Positions 35,817 to 45,400 of a stretch of 60,444 bases of DNA are shown piece after piece; the first letter of the stretch is position 1, and each line of letters begins with the position of its first letter. The DNA is taken from contig NZ_JAEUAW010000020.1 of the NCBI RefSeq assembly GCF_019511665.1, positions 1 to 60,444 on the forward strand, given 5' to 3'. This stretch comes from Microbacterium jejuense (GTDB lineage: Bacteria; Actinomycetota; Actinomycetes; Actinomycetales; Microbacteriaceae). The notes beneath the pieces were generated by a model. That model searched no databases and had not been told where the DNA came from. It saw only the letters and a list, made by a program, of their open reading frames with translations. A program made the translations under genes and the position numbers.

Positions 35817-36692
35817 ATGCACTCCCACACCTCCCTGCCGCTGCGCGGCAAGACCGCCCTCGTCACCGGCGTCTCGCGCCGGAAGGGCATCGGCTTCGCC
35901 GTCGCGGCGGAGTTCGCCCGTCTCGGCGCCGACGTCTTCTTCCACCATTACTCGCCGCACGACGCCGACCAGCCGTGGGGCACGGACTCCCTCGACGCCG
36001 TCCGCGACGCGCTGCGCGCGGAGCTCACGCCGGGTGCGCGTCTCGGCGACCTGGCCGCGGACCTGCGGGACGCGGCATCCATCCCGCCCCTCATCGAGGC
36101 CGCACGGGCGCTGACGGGACGCCTCGACATCCTGGTCTGCAACCATGCGCTGTCGGGCGCCGACGGGTCGATCCTCGACATGACCGCCGAGCGCCTGGAC
36201 GCGCACTGGCAGACCAACACGCGGTCGACGCTGCTGCTGACACGGGAGTTCGCGGCGCTGCATGCGCCGGCGCTGGACCCGGAGCGTCGGCCCGGCGAGC
36301 GCCTCGGCCGTTCCGGGCCCTTCGCCGAGCCGACCGGCCGCGTGTTCTGGATGACGTCGGGGCAGATCCACGGGCCGATGCGCGGGGAGGTGGCCTACGC
36401 GTCCAGCAAGGCCGCGCTCGCCGGTGCCACCCCGACCGTGGCCGCCGACCTGCTCGACCTCGGGATCATCCTCAACACCGTCGACCCCGGTCCGGTGAAC
36501 ACCGGCTACCTCGACCCCGACACGACCGACCGCCCCCTGGAGGAGGTCGGGGCGTGGATGCGGTCGACCCCGTTCGGACGCTACGGCGAGCCCGCCGACC
36601 CGGCGCGGCTCATCGCGTGGCTGTCGACGGATGCCGGCGCCTGGGTCGTCGGCCAGGTGCTGTCGACCGACGGCGGCATGCGGCTGGCCTGA
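35817..36692 (+). CDS. Short-chain dehydrogenase/reductase (SDR)
   Basis: 291 residues from ATG 35817, with GAAAGG 8 nt upstream. The Rossmann start is ALVTGVSRRKGIGFAVAAEF (TGxxxGIG, about 16-30), the NNAG-like turn is VCNHALSG, the catalytic Ser lies in FWMTSGQIHGP and the YxxxK pair in AYASSKAAL at about 198. The C-terminus LSTDGGMRLA is the usual SDR ending. NAD(P)-dependent oxidation or reduction of an unknown substrate; the closest subgroup is the 3-oxoacyl-ACP-reductase-like SDRs. A 25-residue insertion (DPERRPGERLGRSGPFAEPT) precedes the catalytic Ser. Confidence 0.88.
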   Translation: MHSHTSLPLRGKTALVTGVSRRKGIGFAVAAEFARLGADVFFHHYSPHDADQPWGTDSLDAVRDALRAELTPGARLGDLAADLRDAASIPPLIEAARALTGRLDILVCNHALSGADGSILDMTAERLDAHWQTNTRSTLLLTREFAALHAPALDPERRPGERLGRSGPFAEPTGRVFWMTSGQIHGPMRGEVAYASSKAALAGATPTVAADLLDLGIILNTVDPGPVNTGYLDPDTTDRPLEEVGAWMRSTPFGRYGEPADPARLIAWLSTDAGAWVVGQVLSTDGGMRLA

Positions 36693-36723
36693 GCCCGATG
36701 TCCGCGGGCGCTCGCTGCCCGTC

Positions 36724-36800
36724 CCCAGATCAGGAGAACTCGCGCACGCAGGCCGATTCGCCGCGAAACGTCCGGTGCCGGCGAGATCTCCTGATCTGGG
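36724..36800. repeat. 14-bp perfect inverted repeat with 49-bp centre
   Basis: CCCAGATCAGGAGA (36724-36737) and TCTCCTGATCTGGG (36787-36800) are exact inverses around a G+C-rich 49-bp centre. It lies 31 bp past the SDR stop and before the repeat pair at 36864. No ORF is inside. It may be a transcript-end hairpin or a tiny mobile-type element. Confidence 0.65.
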
Positions 36801-36863
36801 CAAGCGGCGCGCGGGACGGGCGGAGAGTGGATGCCGGCGGCCGGCGCCGACCGTGCGCTCGGG

Positions 36864-36960
36864 GCGTTTCGTCTCGCTCGTGCCTCGCTCGCTCAACGGC
36901 CGGGTGGCGGCAGGCCGCGCCGAAGCCGACAGCTCGTGCCTCGCTCGCTCAACGGCCGGG
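36864..36960. repeat. Two GTTGAGCGAGCG-family repeats before the helicase stop
   Basis: CGTTTCGTCTCGCTCGTGCC followed by TCGCTCGCTCAACGGCCGGG lies at about 36865-36904. A second copy of the right half (CTCGTGCCTCGCTCGCTCAA, then CGGCCGGG) lies at about 36932-36960, just before the helicase stop at 36968. Same family as the array at 32781-33060 but inverse in direction. Confidence 0.8.
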
Positions 36961-36967
36961 TGTCGGC

Positions 36968-39511
36968 CTACAGCCGCACGACCTCGGTCACCCGCAGCAC
37001 GGCGGTGCCGGCCTCTTCCGAGGCGGCGAGGTCGATGACCCCGCGGATGCGCCAGTCGTGGTCGCCCGCGGGGTCGTCGATGGTCTGCTCGACGCGCCAC
37101 ACGCCGGAGGCGGCATCCGATTCGTCGACCGTCACCAGGCGCGGCGAGCGCGCGGCGCCGCCCGTCAGGATCTCGTCGTGGTCGTCGAAGTACGCGTCGA
37201 GCGCCGCGGCCCAGTCCACGTCGGGGTCGAGTTCGATGAGCTCGTCGTCGCGCTGCAGCGCCGCGAGCTGCACGCGGCGGAACAGCTCGTTGCGCACCAG
37301 CACGCCGAACGCCCGGCGGTTGGTGAGCACCGACGGGGGCGCGGGCGGAACGACGGGCGTCGACGGGTCGGCGGCGGGGTTGACGAGGGCCTCCCACTCG
37401 TCGACGAGGCTCGAGTCGACCTGCCGCACGACTTCGCCCAGCCACTCCACCAGGTCGACCACGTCGGACGTCTGCGCCTCGGCCGGTACGGTCTGGCGGA
37501 TCGCGCGGTACGCGTCCGACAGATAGCGCAGCACGAGCCCCTCGCTGCGGGCGAGCTGGTACAGCGAGATCAGCTCCGAGAACGACAGCGCCCGCTCGAA
37601 CATGTCGCGCACGACGGACTTCGGCGACAGCTCGAAGTCGCGGATCCACGGCTGGCTCGACGCGAACACCTCGTACGCTTGCGTCAGCAGCTCCTCCAGC
37701 GGCTTCGGGTACGTCACCTGCTCGAGCAGCGCCATGCGCTCGTCGTACTCGATGCCGTCCTGCTTCATGGCCGCGACCGCCTCGCCGCGCGCCTTGAACT
37801 CCTGCTGCGACAGGATCGGCCGCGGGTCGTCGAGGGTCGCCTCGATGACGCTCACGACGTCGAGCGCGTAGTGCCCCGTCCCCACCGCTCCCGAAGCGTC
37901 GTCGGGGTCGAGCAGCTCGATCGCGGCGAGGGCGAACGGCGACAGCGGCTGGTTGAGGGCGAAGTTGGGCTGCAGATCGACGGTCAAGTGGATGCCGGGG
38001 GCCGCGGCATCCCGTCGGTCGATCTCGACCACCTGAGCGGTGACCAGCGTGCGGAAGATCGCGATCGCGCGACGCGCGAGCTCGTAGCGGCGGGCGCGGG
38101 GCTCGTGGTTGTCGAAGACGAGGCTGCGGACGTTCTCGAAGACGTCGCCGCCGCGCGCGATGACGTTGATGAGCATCGCGGCGGTCAGCTGCAGCTGCGG
38201 CACGAGCGGCTCGGGCTCGGCCTCGACCAGGCGCTCGAACGATCCGAGGCCCCAGTTGACGACACCGGTCGGCGCCTTCTTGCGCACGATCTTCTTGCGC
38301 TTGGCGGGGTCGTCGCCGGCCTTGCGCAGCGCCGCCTCGTTCTCGATCTCCCACTCCGGTGCCATCACCACGACGGTGCCGGACGTGTCGTAGCCGGCGC
38401 GGCCGGCACGGCCCGAGATCTGGTGGAACTCGCGGGCCGTCAGCTGGCGCATCTTCGTGCCGTCGAACTTCGACAGCGCCGTGATCAGCACGGTGCGGAT
38501 CGGGACGTTGATGCCGACCCCGAGGGTGTCTGTGCCGCAGATGACCCGCAGCAGACCGCGCTGCGCCAGCGTCTCGACGAGCCGGCGGTACCGCGGCAGC
38601 ATGCCGGCGTGGTGCACGCCGATGCCCGCCCGCACATAGCGCGACAGCGTCTTGCCGAACGCGGTGGTGAACCGGAACCCGCCGATGGCCTCGGCGATGG
38701 CGTCGCGCTGCTCGCGGCTCACGATGCGGATCGACGACAGCGCCTGCGCCCGCTCCATCGCGGCGGCCTGCGAGAAGTGCACGATGTACACCGGCGCCTC
38801 GCCGGTCTGCAGCAGCTCCTCGACCGTCTCGTGCACGGGCGTGCGCGCGTACGAGAAGTGCAGCGGCACGGGGCGCTCGACGCCGGTGATGCGCGACACG
38901 GTGCGTCCGGTGCGGCGCTCGAGGTCCTCGGCGATCGTGGTGACGTCGCCGAGCGTCGCCGACATCAGGACGAACTGCGCGCGCGGCAGCAGCAGGAGCG
39001 GCACCTGCCAGGCCCAGCCGCGCTCGGGGTCTCCGTAGTAGTGGAACTCGTCCATCACCACCTGGTCGACCGCGGCATCGGCGCCCTGGCGCAGCGCGAG
39101 GTTGGCGAGGATCTCGGCGGTGCAGCACACGATCGGCGCATCGGGGTTCACCGACGAGTCCCCCGTGACCATGCCCACGCTGGCGGCGCCGAAGATGTCG
39201 ACGAGCGCGAAGAACTTCTCGCTCACGAGCGCTTTGATCGGCGCGGTGTAGTAAGTGCGTCCGCCTCTGGCGACGGCCGCCGCGTGCGCCGCGACGGCGA
39301 CGAGCGACTTGCCGGTGCCGGTCGGCGTCGACAGGATCACGTGCGAGCCCGAGACGATCTCGATGACCGCCTCGTCCTGCGCAGGGTAGAGCGCGAAGCC
39401 CTCGCCGCCCGCCCACTCCACGAACGCGTCGTACAGCTCGTCCGCGCCGGGAGTGCCGCCGGGCGCGCCGGACGCCTCCGCCGCGGCGGCGATGGTCTGC
39501 AGAAGCGTCAC
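36968..39511 (-). CDS. DEAD/DEAH-box helicase with DUF3516 C-terminus
   Basis: 847 residues from GTG 39511. Motif I is STPTGTGKSLVAV (about 60), motif Ia TAPIKALVSEKF, motif II VMDEFHYYGDPERGWAWQ (DEFH, about 157), motif III LMSATLGD, then GTDTLGVGINVPIRTV and FHQISGRAGRAGYDT (motifs V and VI). This is the Ski2-like pattern. The last 450 residues match the DUF3516 type found in actinobacterial helicases, with helical stretches (LGSFERLVEAEPEPLVPQL) and a small C-terminal NTF2-like part ending VIDLAASEEAGTAVLRVTEV. It likely unwinds RNA or DNA in a 3'-5' direction; its cellular role is not established. Confidence 0.9.
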   Translation of the reverse strand: MTLLQTIAAAAEASGAPGGTPGADELYDAFVEWAGGEGFALYPAQDEAVIEIVSGSHVILSTPTGTGKSLVAVAAHAAAVARGGRTYYTAPIKALVSEKFFALVDIFGAASVGMVTGDSSVNPDAPIVCCTAEILANLALRQGADAAVDQVVMDEFHYYGDPERGWAWQVPLLLLPRAQFVLMSATLGDVTTIAEDLERRTGRTVSRITGVERPVPLHFSYARTPVHETVEELLQTGEAPVYIVHFSQAAAMERAQALSSIRIVSREQRDAIAEAIGGFRFTTAFGKTLSRYVRAGIGVHHAGMLPRYRRLVETLAQRGLLRVICGTDTLGVGINVPIRTVLITALSKFDGTKMRQLTAREFHQISGRAGRAGYDTSGTVVVMAPEWEIENEAALRKAGDDPAKRKKIVRKKAPTGVVNWGLGSFERLVEAEPEPLVPQLQLTAAMLINVIARGGDVFENVRSLVFDNHEPRARRYELARRAIAIFRTLVTAQVVEIDRRDAAAPGIHLTVDLQPNFALNQPLSPFALAAIELLDPDDASGAVGTGHYALDVVSVIEATLDDPRPILSQQEFKARGEAVAAMKQDGIEYDERMALLEQVTYPKPLEELLTQAYEVFASSQPWIRDFELSPKSVVRDMFERALSFSELISLYQLARSEGLVLRYLSDAYRAIRQTVPAEAQTSDVVDLVEWLGEVVRQVDSSLVDEWEALVNPAADPSTPVVPPAPPSVLTNRRAFGVLVRNELFRRVQLAALQRDDELIELDPDVDWAAALDAYFDDHDEILTGGAARSPRLVTVDESDAASGVWRVEQTIDDPAGDHDWRIRGVIDLAASEEAGTAVLRVTEVVRL

Positions 39512-39757
39512 CGTCCGAGTCTGCCAGGTTGCGGCATCCACCCCTCCCTCGCACCGGCGGACCACCCAGAGCGCTCCGAAAATCGGACGATCGCGCCGTT
39601 TCCGGACCTGCGAGCGCGGATGCTCCGGAAAGGCGGTGAAACTCCGAATTCCGGAGCGGACGGGAGAGCACGCGGGCGCACGGGCACGAGGTGCGCACGC
39701 GGCGCGCCCCGTGCGCACCTGCGGCGCGCACGCGGCGCGCCTGAGCACGGCGTGGGC
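39512..39757. other. Gap between SGNH hydrolase and DUF3516 helicase, very G+C-rich
   Basis: 246 bp between tandem minus-strand genes. Positions 39575-39655 have loosely repeated CGGAnnTCCGGAAA-like elements (ATCCGGA/TCCGGA and CCGGAATTCGG-like pieces). Positions 39660-39740 are GCGCACGCGGCGCGCC-type low-complexity sequence holding the hairpin at 39690. No ORF with actinobacterial codon use was seen. Confidence 0.5.
39690..39719 (-). terminator. Hairpin after the SGNH hydrolase gene
   Basis: GGTGCGCACG and CGTGCGCACC pair perfectly around a 10-nt G+C-rich loop, 39 bp past the stop of the minus-strand SGNH gene at 39758. Confidence 0.6.
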
Positions 39758-40618
39758 TCAGCGCCCGAGGACCGCCAGGATCACCTCGGCGTAGGCGGTG
39801 TAGCCGGCGTAGGTCGGGTGCAGGAATCCGGAGGGGTCGTTCACCGGGTCGACGCCGAACCACCGGTCGCTCCACTGGGTGGGCAGGAGCTGCACGCCGT
39901 GCCCGAGGAACGGGGGCACGACGTCGGCGTAGGCGGCCTGCGCACCGTGCGCCGCCAGCGACACAGCCGTCTGGATCGCGGCGTTCAGTGCGTCCGCTGC
40001 ACCGTTGACGGCGAAGGCGAGGCTGCTGAGCGCCAGGCACTGCTGGAGCGGGGCCACCTCGACGCACGAAGCGAGGTCCACGGGCTCGAGGAGGTGCGGG
40101 TAGCCCGTGACGACGATGGCGGCGTTCGGCGCGCGCTGCGCGATCTGGCCGATCAGCGACGCGAGAGGCGCCACGAGGGCGGGCGTGGCGTCGGCGACCG
40201 CCTGCACCGCAGTCAGGCACGCCGCGGGGTCTCCGCCGGTGCGCACCGCGGCGCATTGCGCGTAGAGCGCGTCCAGCCCGATGTCGTTGGCTCCGACAGT
40301 CAGCGTCACGACCGTCGTGCCGCGGTTCACCTGCGGCAGCTGCGTCTGCACGTCGGCGATCGTCGCCCCGCTGCACCCCGCGTTGCGGAGCAGGTTGACC
40401 TTCGGCGACGCATCCAGCTGGGTGGCATAGCCGCCGTCCGTGCGGGCGCACGCGTCCAGCGGCGCTCCGCCGCCCTGGCCCGCGGCGATCGAGTCGCCCA
40501 GGGCGACGTACCTCGCGACGGGGAGAGTGGATGCCGCCGACGCGGGACTCGCCGTGCCGATGAGCATTCCGATTCCGAGTGCCAGCGCCGTCAGCGCGGC
40601 CAGGACGCGTCGTCTCAT
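39758..40618 (-). CDS. Secreted SGNH/GDSL-family hydrolase
   Basis: 286 residues from ATG 40618, with GAGGGGG 5 nt upstream. A signal peptide (MRRRVLAALTALALGIGML, then IGTASPASA) ends at an AxA site near residue 28. The SGNH blocks follow: ARYVALGDSIAAGQGGG (catalytic Ser, block I), GCSGAT (block II Gly), VGANDIGL (block III Asn), and FLHPTYAGYTAYAEVIL with the D-x-x-H pair (block V). Six Cys suggest disulfides. It should be an exported esterase or lipase of the Streptomyces scabies esterase/Rv0518 type. Monocistronic and followed by a hairpin. Confidence 0.92.
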   Translation of the reverse strand: MRRRVLAALTALALGIGMLIGTASPASAASTLPVARYVALGDSIAAGQGGGAPLDACARTDGGYATQLDASPKVNLLRNAGCSGATIADVQTQLPQVNRGTTVVTLTVGANDIGLDALYAQCAAVRTGGDPAACLTAVQAVADATPALVAPLASLIGQIAQRAPNAAIVVTGYPHLLEPVDLASCVEVAPLQQCLALSSLAFAVNGAADALNAAIQTAVSLAAHGAQAAYADVVPPFLGHGVQLLPTQWSDRWFGVDPVNDPSGFLHPTYAGYTAYAEVILAVLGR

Positions 40619-40794
40619 GATTCCCCCTCGAATCCGTGAGCGGATCGAACGACTCCCCCGTGAATCGGCCGACGGAGCGGATGCCGCCGACGAGGCCGAC
40701 GATAGACCCGTCGACGCGGCCGCGCCAGGGGTGTCGTCGCTGGCGGAATCCATGCGGGCGAAAGTACGTTGGAGCAGACGTCGAAAGGAACGCC

Positions 40795-41118
40795 ATGCCT
40801 GCCACCGATCACGAGGTCACCGTCCGCCGCAACGACGACGCGGGGCGCTACGAGGTCTGGGTCGGCGACGTCCTCGCCGGTTTCACCGAGTTCACTCCGG
40901 ACGCCCGCGGGCGCCAGCGGTTCCCCCACACCGAGGTCGACCCGGCATTCCGCGGCCGCGGGCTCGCGCAGACCGTGGTCGCCGAGGCGATGGCCGATGA
41001 GGCCCGCCGCGGCGAGACCGTCGTGCCGCTGTGCCCGGTGGTCGTGAAGTACCTGGAGCAGAACGACGTGCCGGGGCTCGACGTCCACTGGCCCTCGCGC
41101 ACCGCCGGATCGCGGTAG
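40795..41118 (+). CDS. Small GNAT-type N-acetyltransferase (YjdJ/Gcn5-like)
   Basis: 107 residues from ATG 40795, with AAAGGA 5 nt upstream. It is the minimal GNAT type: a beta-hairpin start (HEVTVRRNDDAGRYEVWV), FPHTEVDPAFRGRGLAQTVV (the acetyl-CoA loop RGRGLA, about 53-58), and VVPLCPVVVKYLEQN, whose C-P-V-V strand is the group's usual last strand. Such ~100-residue proteins acetylate small molecules or are structural homologues of unknown substrate. Separated by 10 bp from the pirin gene, so the two are probably cotranscribed. Confidence 0.85.
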   Translation: MPATDHEVTVRRNDDAGRYEVWVGDVLAGFTEFTPDARGRQRFPHTEVDPAFRGRGLAQTVVAEAMADEARRGETVVPLCPVVVKYLEQNDVPGLDVHWPSRTAGSR

Positions 41119-41128
41119 CGTTCCGCAC

Positions 41129-42118
41129 ATGACCCGGCTCGGCAGCTCCGACACCGTCGACCTCGAGACGGCCGTCGACTGCGACGGCCCCCGCACGCTG
41201 CTGCTCGAGGCCCGCGAGGTTCCGCTCGGCGGCGTGCGCGCGATGTCCGTGCACCGGTCGCTGCCGCAGCGCGAGCTGCCGCTCGTCGGGGCGTGGTGCT
41301 TCCTCGACCGCTTCGGACCGCAAGAGACCCGCATGCGCGTCGAGCCGCATCCGCACATCGGCCTGCAGACGGTGACGTGGCCCTACCTCGGCGAGGTGCG
41401 GCATCGCGACACCGTCGGCAGCGACGTCGTCGTGCGCCGCGGCGCGCTGAACCTGATGACGAGCGGCGCGGGCATCGCCCACTCCGAGTACTCGGTGGGC
41501 GACGACGCGACACCGCTCGACGCGCTGCAGTTGTGGGTCGCGCTCCCCGAGTCGCGTCGCCACGGCGTCCCCGCGTTCGAGCAGCACGCGGTGCTGCCCG
41601 AGGTCGCCCTGCCGGCGATCGCCGGCGACCCCGGTGCCGCGACCGTCGTGCTGGGCGAGCTCGCCGGCGTGACGTCGCCCGCGAGCGTGTACACGCCGAT
41701 CGTCGGCGCAGAGCTGCGGATCCCCGCGGGCTCGAGCGTCCGCGTGCCGCTGAACGCGGACTGGGAGCACGCCCTGGTGGCCGTGCACGGCGAGCTCACC
41801 GTGCCGGGACCGGCCGGCGAGGACGCCGTCGCGCTCGACACGACGCACCTGCTGTACCTGGGACTGCGCCGCACTTCCGTGGAGCTCGCGACCGCGACCG
41901 GAGCCACGGTGTTCCTCCTGGGCGGCGAGCCCTTCGAGGACGACATCGTCATGTGGTGGAACTTCGTCGGCCGCACCCACGAAGAGATCGTCGAGGCCCG
42001 TGACGCATGGGAGTCCGACAGCCCCCGCTTCGGCCACGTCGTCGACCACGGCGACGAGCGCATCCCCGCGCCGCCGCTGCCGGCCGTGCGCCTCACCCGT
42101 CGCCGCCGGCGCCTATAG
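41129..42118 (+). CDS. Pirin family protein
   Basis: 329 residues from ATG 41129, 10 bp after the GNAT gene. The bicupin pirin fold is clear: GAWCFLDRFGPQ, PHPHIGLQTVTW with the metal-binding His pair and Q, RHRDTVGSDVVVRRG, and LNLMTSGAGIAHSEYS where a further His and Glu complete the site. The second cupin (about 175-290) lacks metal ligands, as in most pirins. Roles reported for pirins include quercetinase activity and transcription-partner functions; none can be picked here. The last 15 residues are Arg-rich. Confidence 0.92.
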   Translation: MTRLGSSDTVDLETAVDCDGPRTLLLEAREVPLGGVRAMSVHRSLPQRELPLVGAWCFLDRFGPQETRMRVEPHPHIGLQTVTWPYLGEVRHRDTVGSDVVVRRGALNLMTSGAGIAHSEYSVGDDATPLDALQLWVALPESRRHGVPAFEQHAVLPEVALPAIAGDPGAATVVLGELAGVTSPASVYTPIVGAELRIPAGSSVRVPLNADWEHALVAVHGELTVPGPAGEDAVALDTTHLLYLGLRRTSVELATATGATVFLLGGEPFEDDIVMWWNFVGRTHEEIVEARDAWESDSPRFGHVVDHGDERIPAPPLPAVRLTRRRRRL

Positions 42119-42123
42119 CGAAG

Positions 42124-42148
42124 TGGATGCCGGGGCTCTCGGCATCCA
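42124..42148. terminator. GGATGCC-type hairpin after the pirin gene
   Basis: TGGATGCCG and CGGCATCCA pair around a 7-nt loop, directly past the TAG of the pirin gene. Confidence 0.55.
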
Positions 42149-42170
42149 GCGGTCCACGGCTCTGCGCACC

Positions 42171-42377
42171 GCGCTTCGTCTCGCCGGCGCTCGCTCAGCG
42201 ACCGGGTGGTTGCGAGAGCGAGCGAGGAACGAGCCCGGACGCTGAGCGAGCGAGGAACGAGCGAGACGAAGCGCAACCCGGGCCGTCCTGAGACAGAGCG
42301 GGTGGCACCCACCCCGGACGCTGAGCGAGCAGGCGCGCTTCGTCTCGTCGCCGGCGCTCCTCGCTCAGGGACCGACT
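42171..42377. repeat. Cluster of GTTGAGCGAGCG-family repeats
   Basis: Four or five copies in mixed direction: CGCTTCGTCTCGCCGGCGCT followed by CGCTCAGCGACCGGG (42172-42206), CGGACGCTGAGCGAGCGAGG then AACGAGCGAGACGAAGCGC (42238-42275), CCGGACGCTGAGCGAGCAGG (about 42315), and GCTTCGTCTCGTCGCCGGCG then CTCCTCGCTCAGGGACCG (42339-42373). Here the core reads GCTGAGCGAGC, a variant of GTTGAGCGAGC. It fills the gap between convergent pirin and subtilase genes. Confidence 0.85.
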
Positions 42378-42411
42378 CCCGAGGCAGAACGAGCCGCCGC
42401 CCAGAAACGCG

Positions 42412-42445
42412 AAGGGGCGCCCGGGCCGAAGCCCGGACGCCCCTT
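42412..42445 (-). terminator. Terminator of the subtilase gene
   Basis: AAGGGGCGCCCGGGC and GCCCGGACGCCCCTT form a 15-bp stem with one mismatch around a CGAA loop, 17 bp past the subtilase stop. Read on the minus strand, it is followed by CGCGTTTCT; the tail is short. Confidence 0.75.
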
Positions 42446-42462
42446 CTGTGCTGGAACGAACC

Positions 42463-45400
42463 TTACGGAACGTCGACCGAGACGACGGTGCGCACGTCGG
42501 AGTCGCCGTAGCGGACGACGCCGAGGTAGCTGCCGGCCTCGAGTCCCGACCACGACAGCTGGAAGTCCGTGGGCACGGACTGCTGCGCGGCAAGGGTGTC
42601 GGGCGTCGCGGCGAAGCCGCCGAGACCGCCGTCAGGGGTGACGGAGGCGACCGTCGCCGTCCACGTGAACGGACCGGTGAAGGCGTAGACGTCCGCCCGC
42701 ACCTCGTACCATCCGGCCTCGGGCTCGACGAGCTGCACGGCCTCGTCCGCCGATCCGGTCGCCGACTGCCACACCGCGGTGCGCTGGCCGCCCTCGCTCT
42801 TGACCTTGTAGACGGTCAGGTCGAGGTCGGTGCCGGCCGTGTCGACCGACGAGTTGAGCGCGAACCGCACGACGTCGGTGCCCGCGGGCACCTCGACGAA
42901 CTTGACCGTCGTGCCGTCAGTCTCGGCGCCGGTGGTCTCGTCACCGTCGATGAGCACATCGGCCTTGGCGAGTCCGAGCACGTTCAGCGGCAGGTCGCCG
43001 GTGAAGCCCGGGGTGACCGTGACGTCGAGGGTGCCGTCGGCACCCGTGCCGGACGCCGACTTGGGAGCATCCACCACGACCGGCTGGATCGCGATGGGCG
43101 AGCGCACCGTGTTGGTGGCGCTCGTCCACGTGAGCGAACCGCTGGTCCACTCGCCGATGGGCGCGTCGGTCGTCGTGAACGTCACGGTGAACTCCTGCGT
43201 GGCGCCCGCGGCGATCGTGAACGACGACGGCGAGACGACGGCATCCACACCCGGCACGTCGATCGACGCGGTGTACGTGCCGGCCTCGGAGGCCGTCACG
43301 GTGCGCGTGATCGTCTGGGTGCCGGCGAGGGCGCCGATGCCGATCGAGGCGATGTTCAGGTCGCTCGGGTCGATCGGGTCGATGCCGTCGAACATGTCCT
43401 GCGACAGCGCGCCCTCGATGTACGCCGCCCAGTCGGCCGGACCGTTGAGGTACGACAGGCCCGGGTTGAAGTACCGCGTCGGGTCGACGTGGCCGGCGCC
43501 CTGCGTGAACGGGTCGGTGACGGGGTTGCCGGCCGCGTCGACCAGGTCGTACGCGGTCGTCATGAGCGCCGACTTGATCTCGGACGGCTCCGCCAGCGGG
43601 CGCTCACCGAGGTAGAGCGCACCGAGGCCGGCCACGTGCGGCGACGACATCGACGTGCCCGACATGATGCCGAACGTGGGCTTCTCTTTCGAGCCGTTGT
43701 CGGTGGCCGCGAGGATCGCGACACCCGGACCCGAGACGTCGGGCTTGATGACGTCGCTGCCGTCCGCGAGGATCGGGCCGCGGCTCGAGAAGCCCGCGAT
43801 CTGCGGGGTCGGGGTCTCGACGCCGGTCACGTTCTCGCCAACGAGGGTGACCGTCGGGGTCTCGGTGTTCTGCACGTAGTCGAGCAGCGCGGCGCGGTAC
43901 GTGTTCTGCAGGTGCACGGTCGGCACCGAGTGGAAGTCGTTGTCGAGCGAACCCGGCGTGACGTTCACGAGCACCATGCCGATGCCACCCGCCTCGGCGA
44001 CGGTCTGCGACTTCTCGACGCGTGCGTTCGAGCCGCGGTCGCAGACGACGATCTTGCCGGCTGCCTGCGCGGGGTCGACCGTGCCGAGGAAGCACAGCGC
44101 CGCCTCCGCCGGGTCGGCGCCGGCCAGCGGGATGTCACCCGCGTAGACGACCGGGCCCGAGATCGACTGGCCGAACGGCACCGACACCGACGCGCCGGCC
44201 GCCTGCTGGCCGTCCCACTGGACCGTGCCCTCCCACGTGGGGACGGTGGATGCCGCGACCGTCGTGTACCACGGCGAGGCGTGGTCGGCCGTCGAGGCGT
44301 CCGGGCCGTCGTTGCCGGCGCTCACCGACACGAAGACCCCCGCGACGGCGGCGTTGAAGAACGCGATGTCGTCCCAGCTGAGCACGGACGTCGCCGCGCC
44401 GCCGCCGATCGAGTAGTTGATGACGTCGACGCCGTCGGCGACAGCCTGGTCGATCGCCGACAGCAGGTCGCTGCCCGCGCAGATGTCGTCGGTGGTCACG
44501 AGCTCGTCGGGGCCGTCGTAGCACGCCTTGTAGGCGGCGACCTTCGCGGCCGGAGCGACGCCCGAGATCTTGCCGAAGTCGATGCCCTCGACCGTCGCGT
44601 CGACGCCGAAGTTGCCGGCGGCCGTGCTGGCGGTGTGCGAGCCGTGACCGGCCTTGTCACGCGGCGAGAGGAAGTCGTAGCTGAAGTCGAAGCCCGCTGC
44701 CTGCGCGCCGGCGGAGAAGTACTGCGCGCCGATCAGCTTCGTGTTGTAGGCCGACTTGTCCCACTCCTGCGCGCTGTTGACCATCTTGCTGCGGAACTGG
44801 CCGCCGTCCGCCTTGTCGAAGACGACGGTGTTGCCGCCCGACTTGTACGGCACGCCCGCGACCTTCTTCGAGGTGAGCTTGTCGCCCGCGAAGGAGGGGT
44901 TCTCGGGCGCGATGCCGGTGTCGACGACGCCCACGACGATGCCCTTGCCGGCTTCTGCGACGCCGCCCACGGCATCCCACACCCCGCCGGTGCCGGTGTC
45001 GACCGAGCCGAGGCCCAGGAACTCCGTCGACGGGGTCGCGGTCGGGTGGTAGATCTCGTCGGGGAACACGCCCAGCACGTTCTTGTCGCCCGCGAGCTTC
45101 GTCGCCTGTGCGGCCGTCAGCTGCGCCGAGAAGCCGTTGGCCACGACGCCGTACGTGGCGTCGGCGGTGACGCCCGTGTCAGCCGCCACCTTGTCCTGCT
45201 GCTTCTTGAGGTGCGCGAGGTAGGCCTTGGAGTTCGCCGACTCGGTGTCGAGCTGCTTGCCCTTGTCGGGCTTCGTGCGCTGCAGGCCGTTCGTGCCGCC
45301 CTCATACGTGGCGAGGGGCGCCTCCTTCAGCATGACGATGTAGTGGCCGTCGGCGGCGTCGGTGAGAACCGGGGTGTTCACCTCCTCGGGGACCGCGCCG

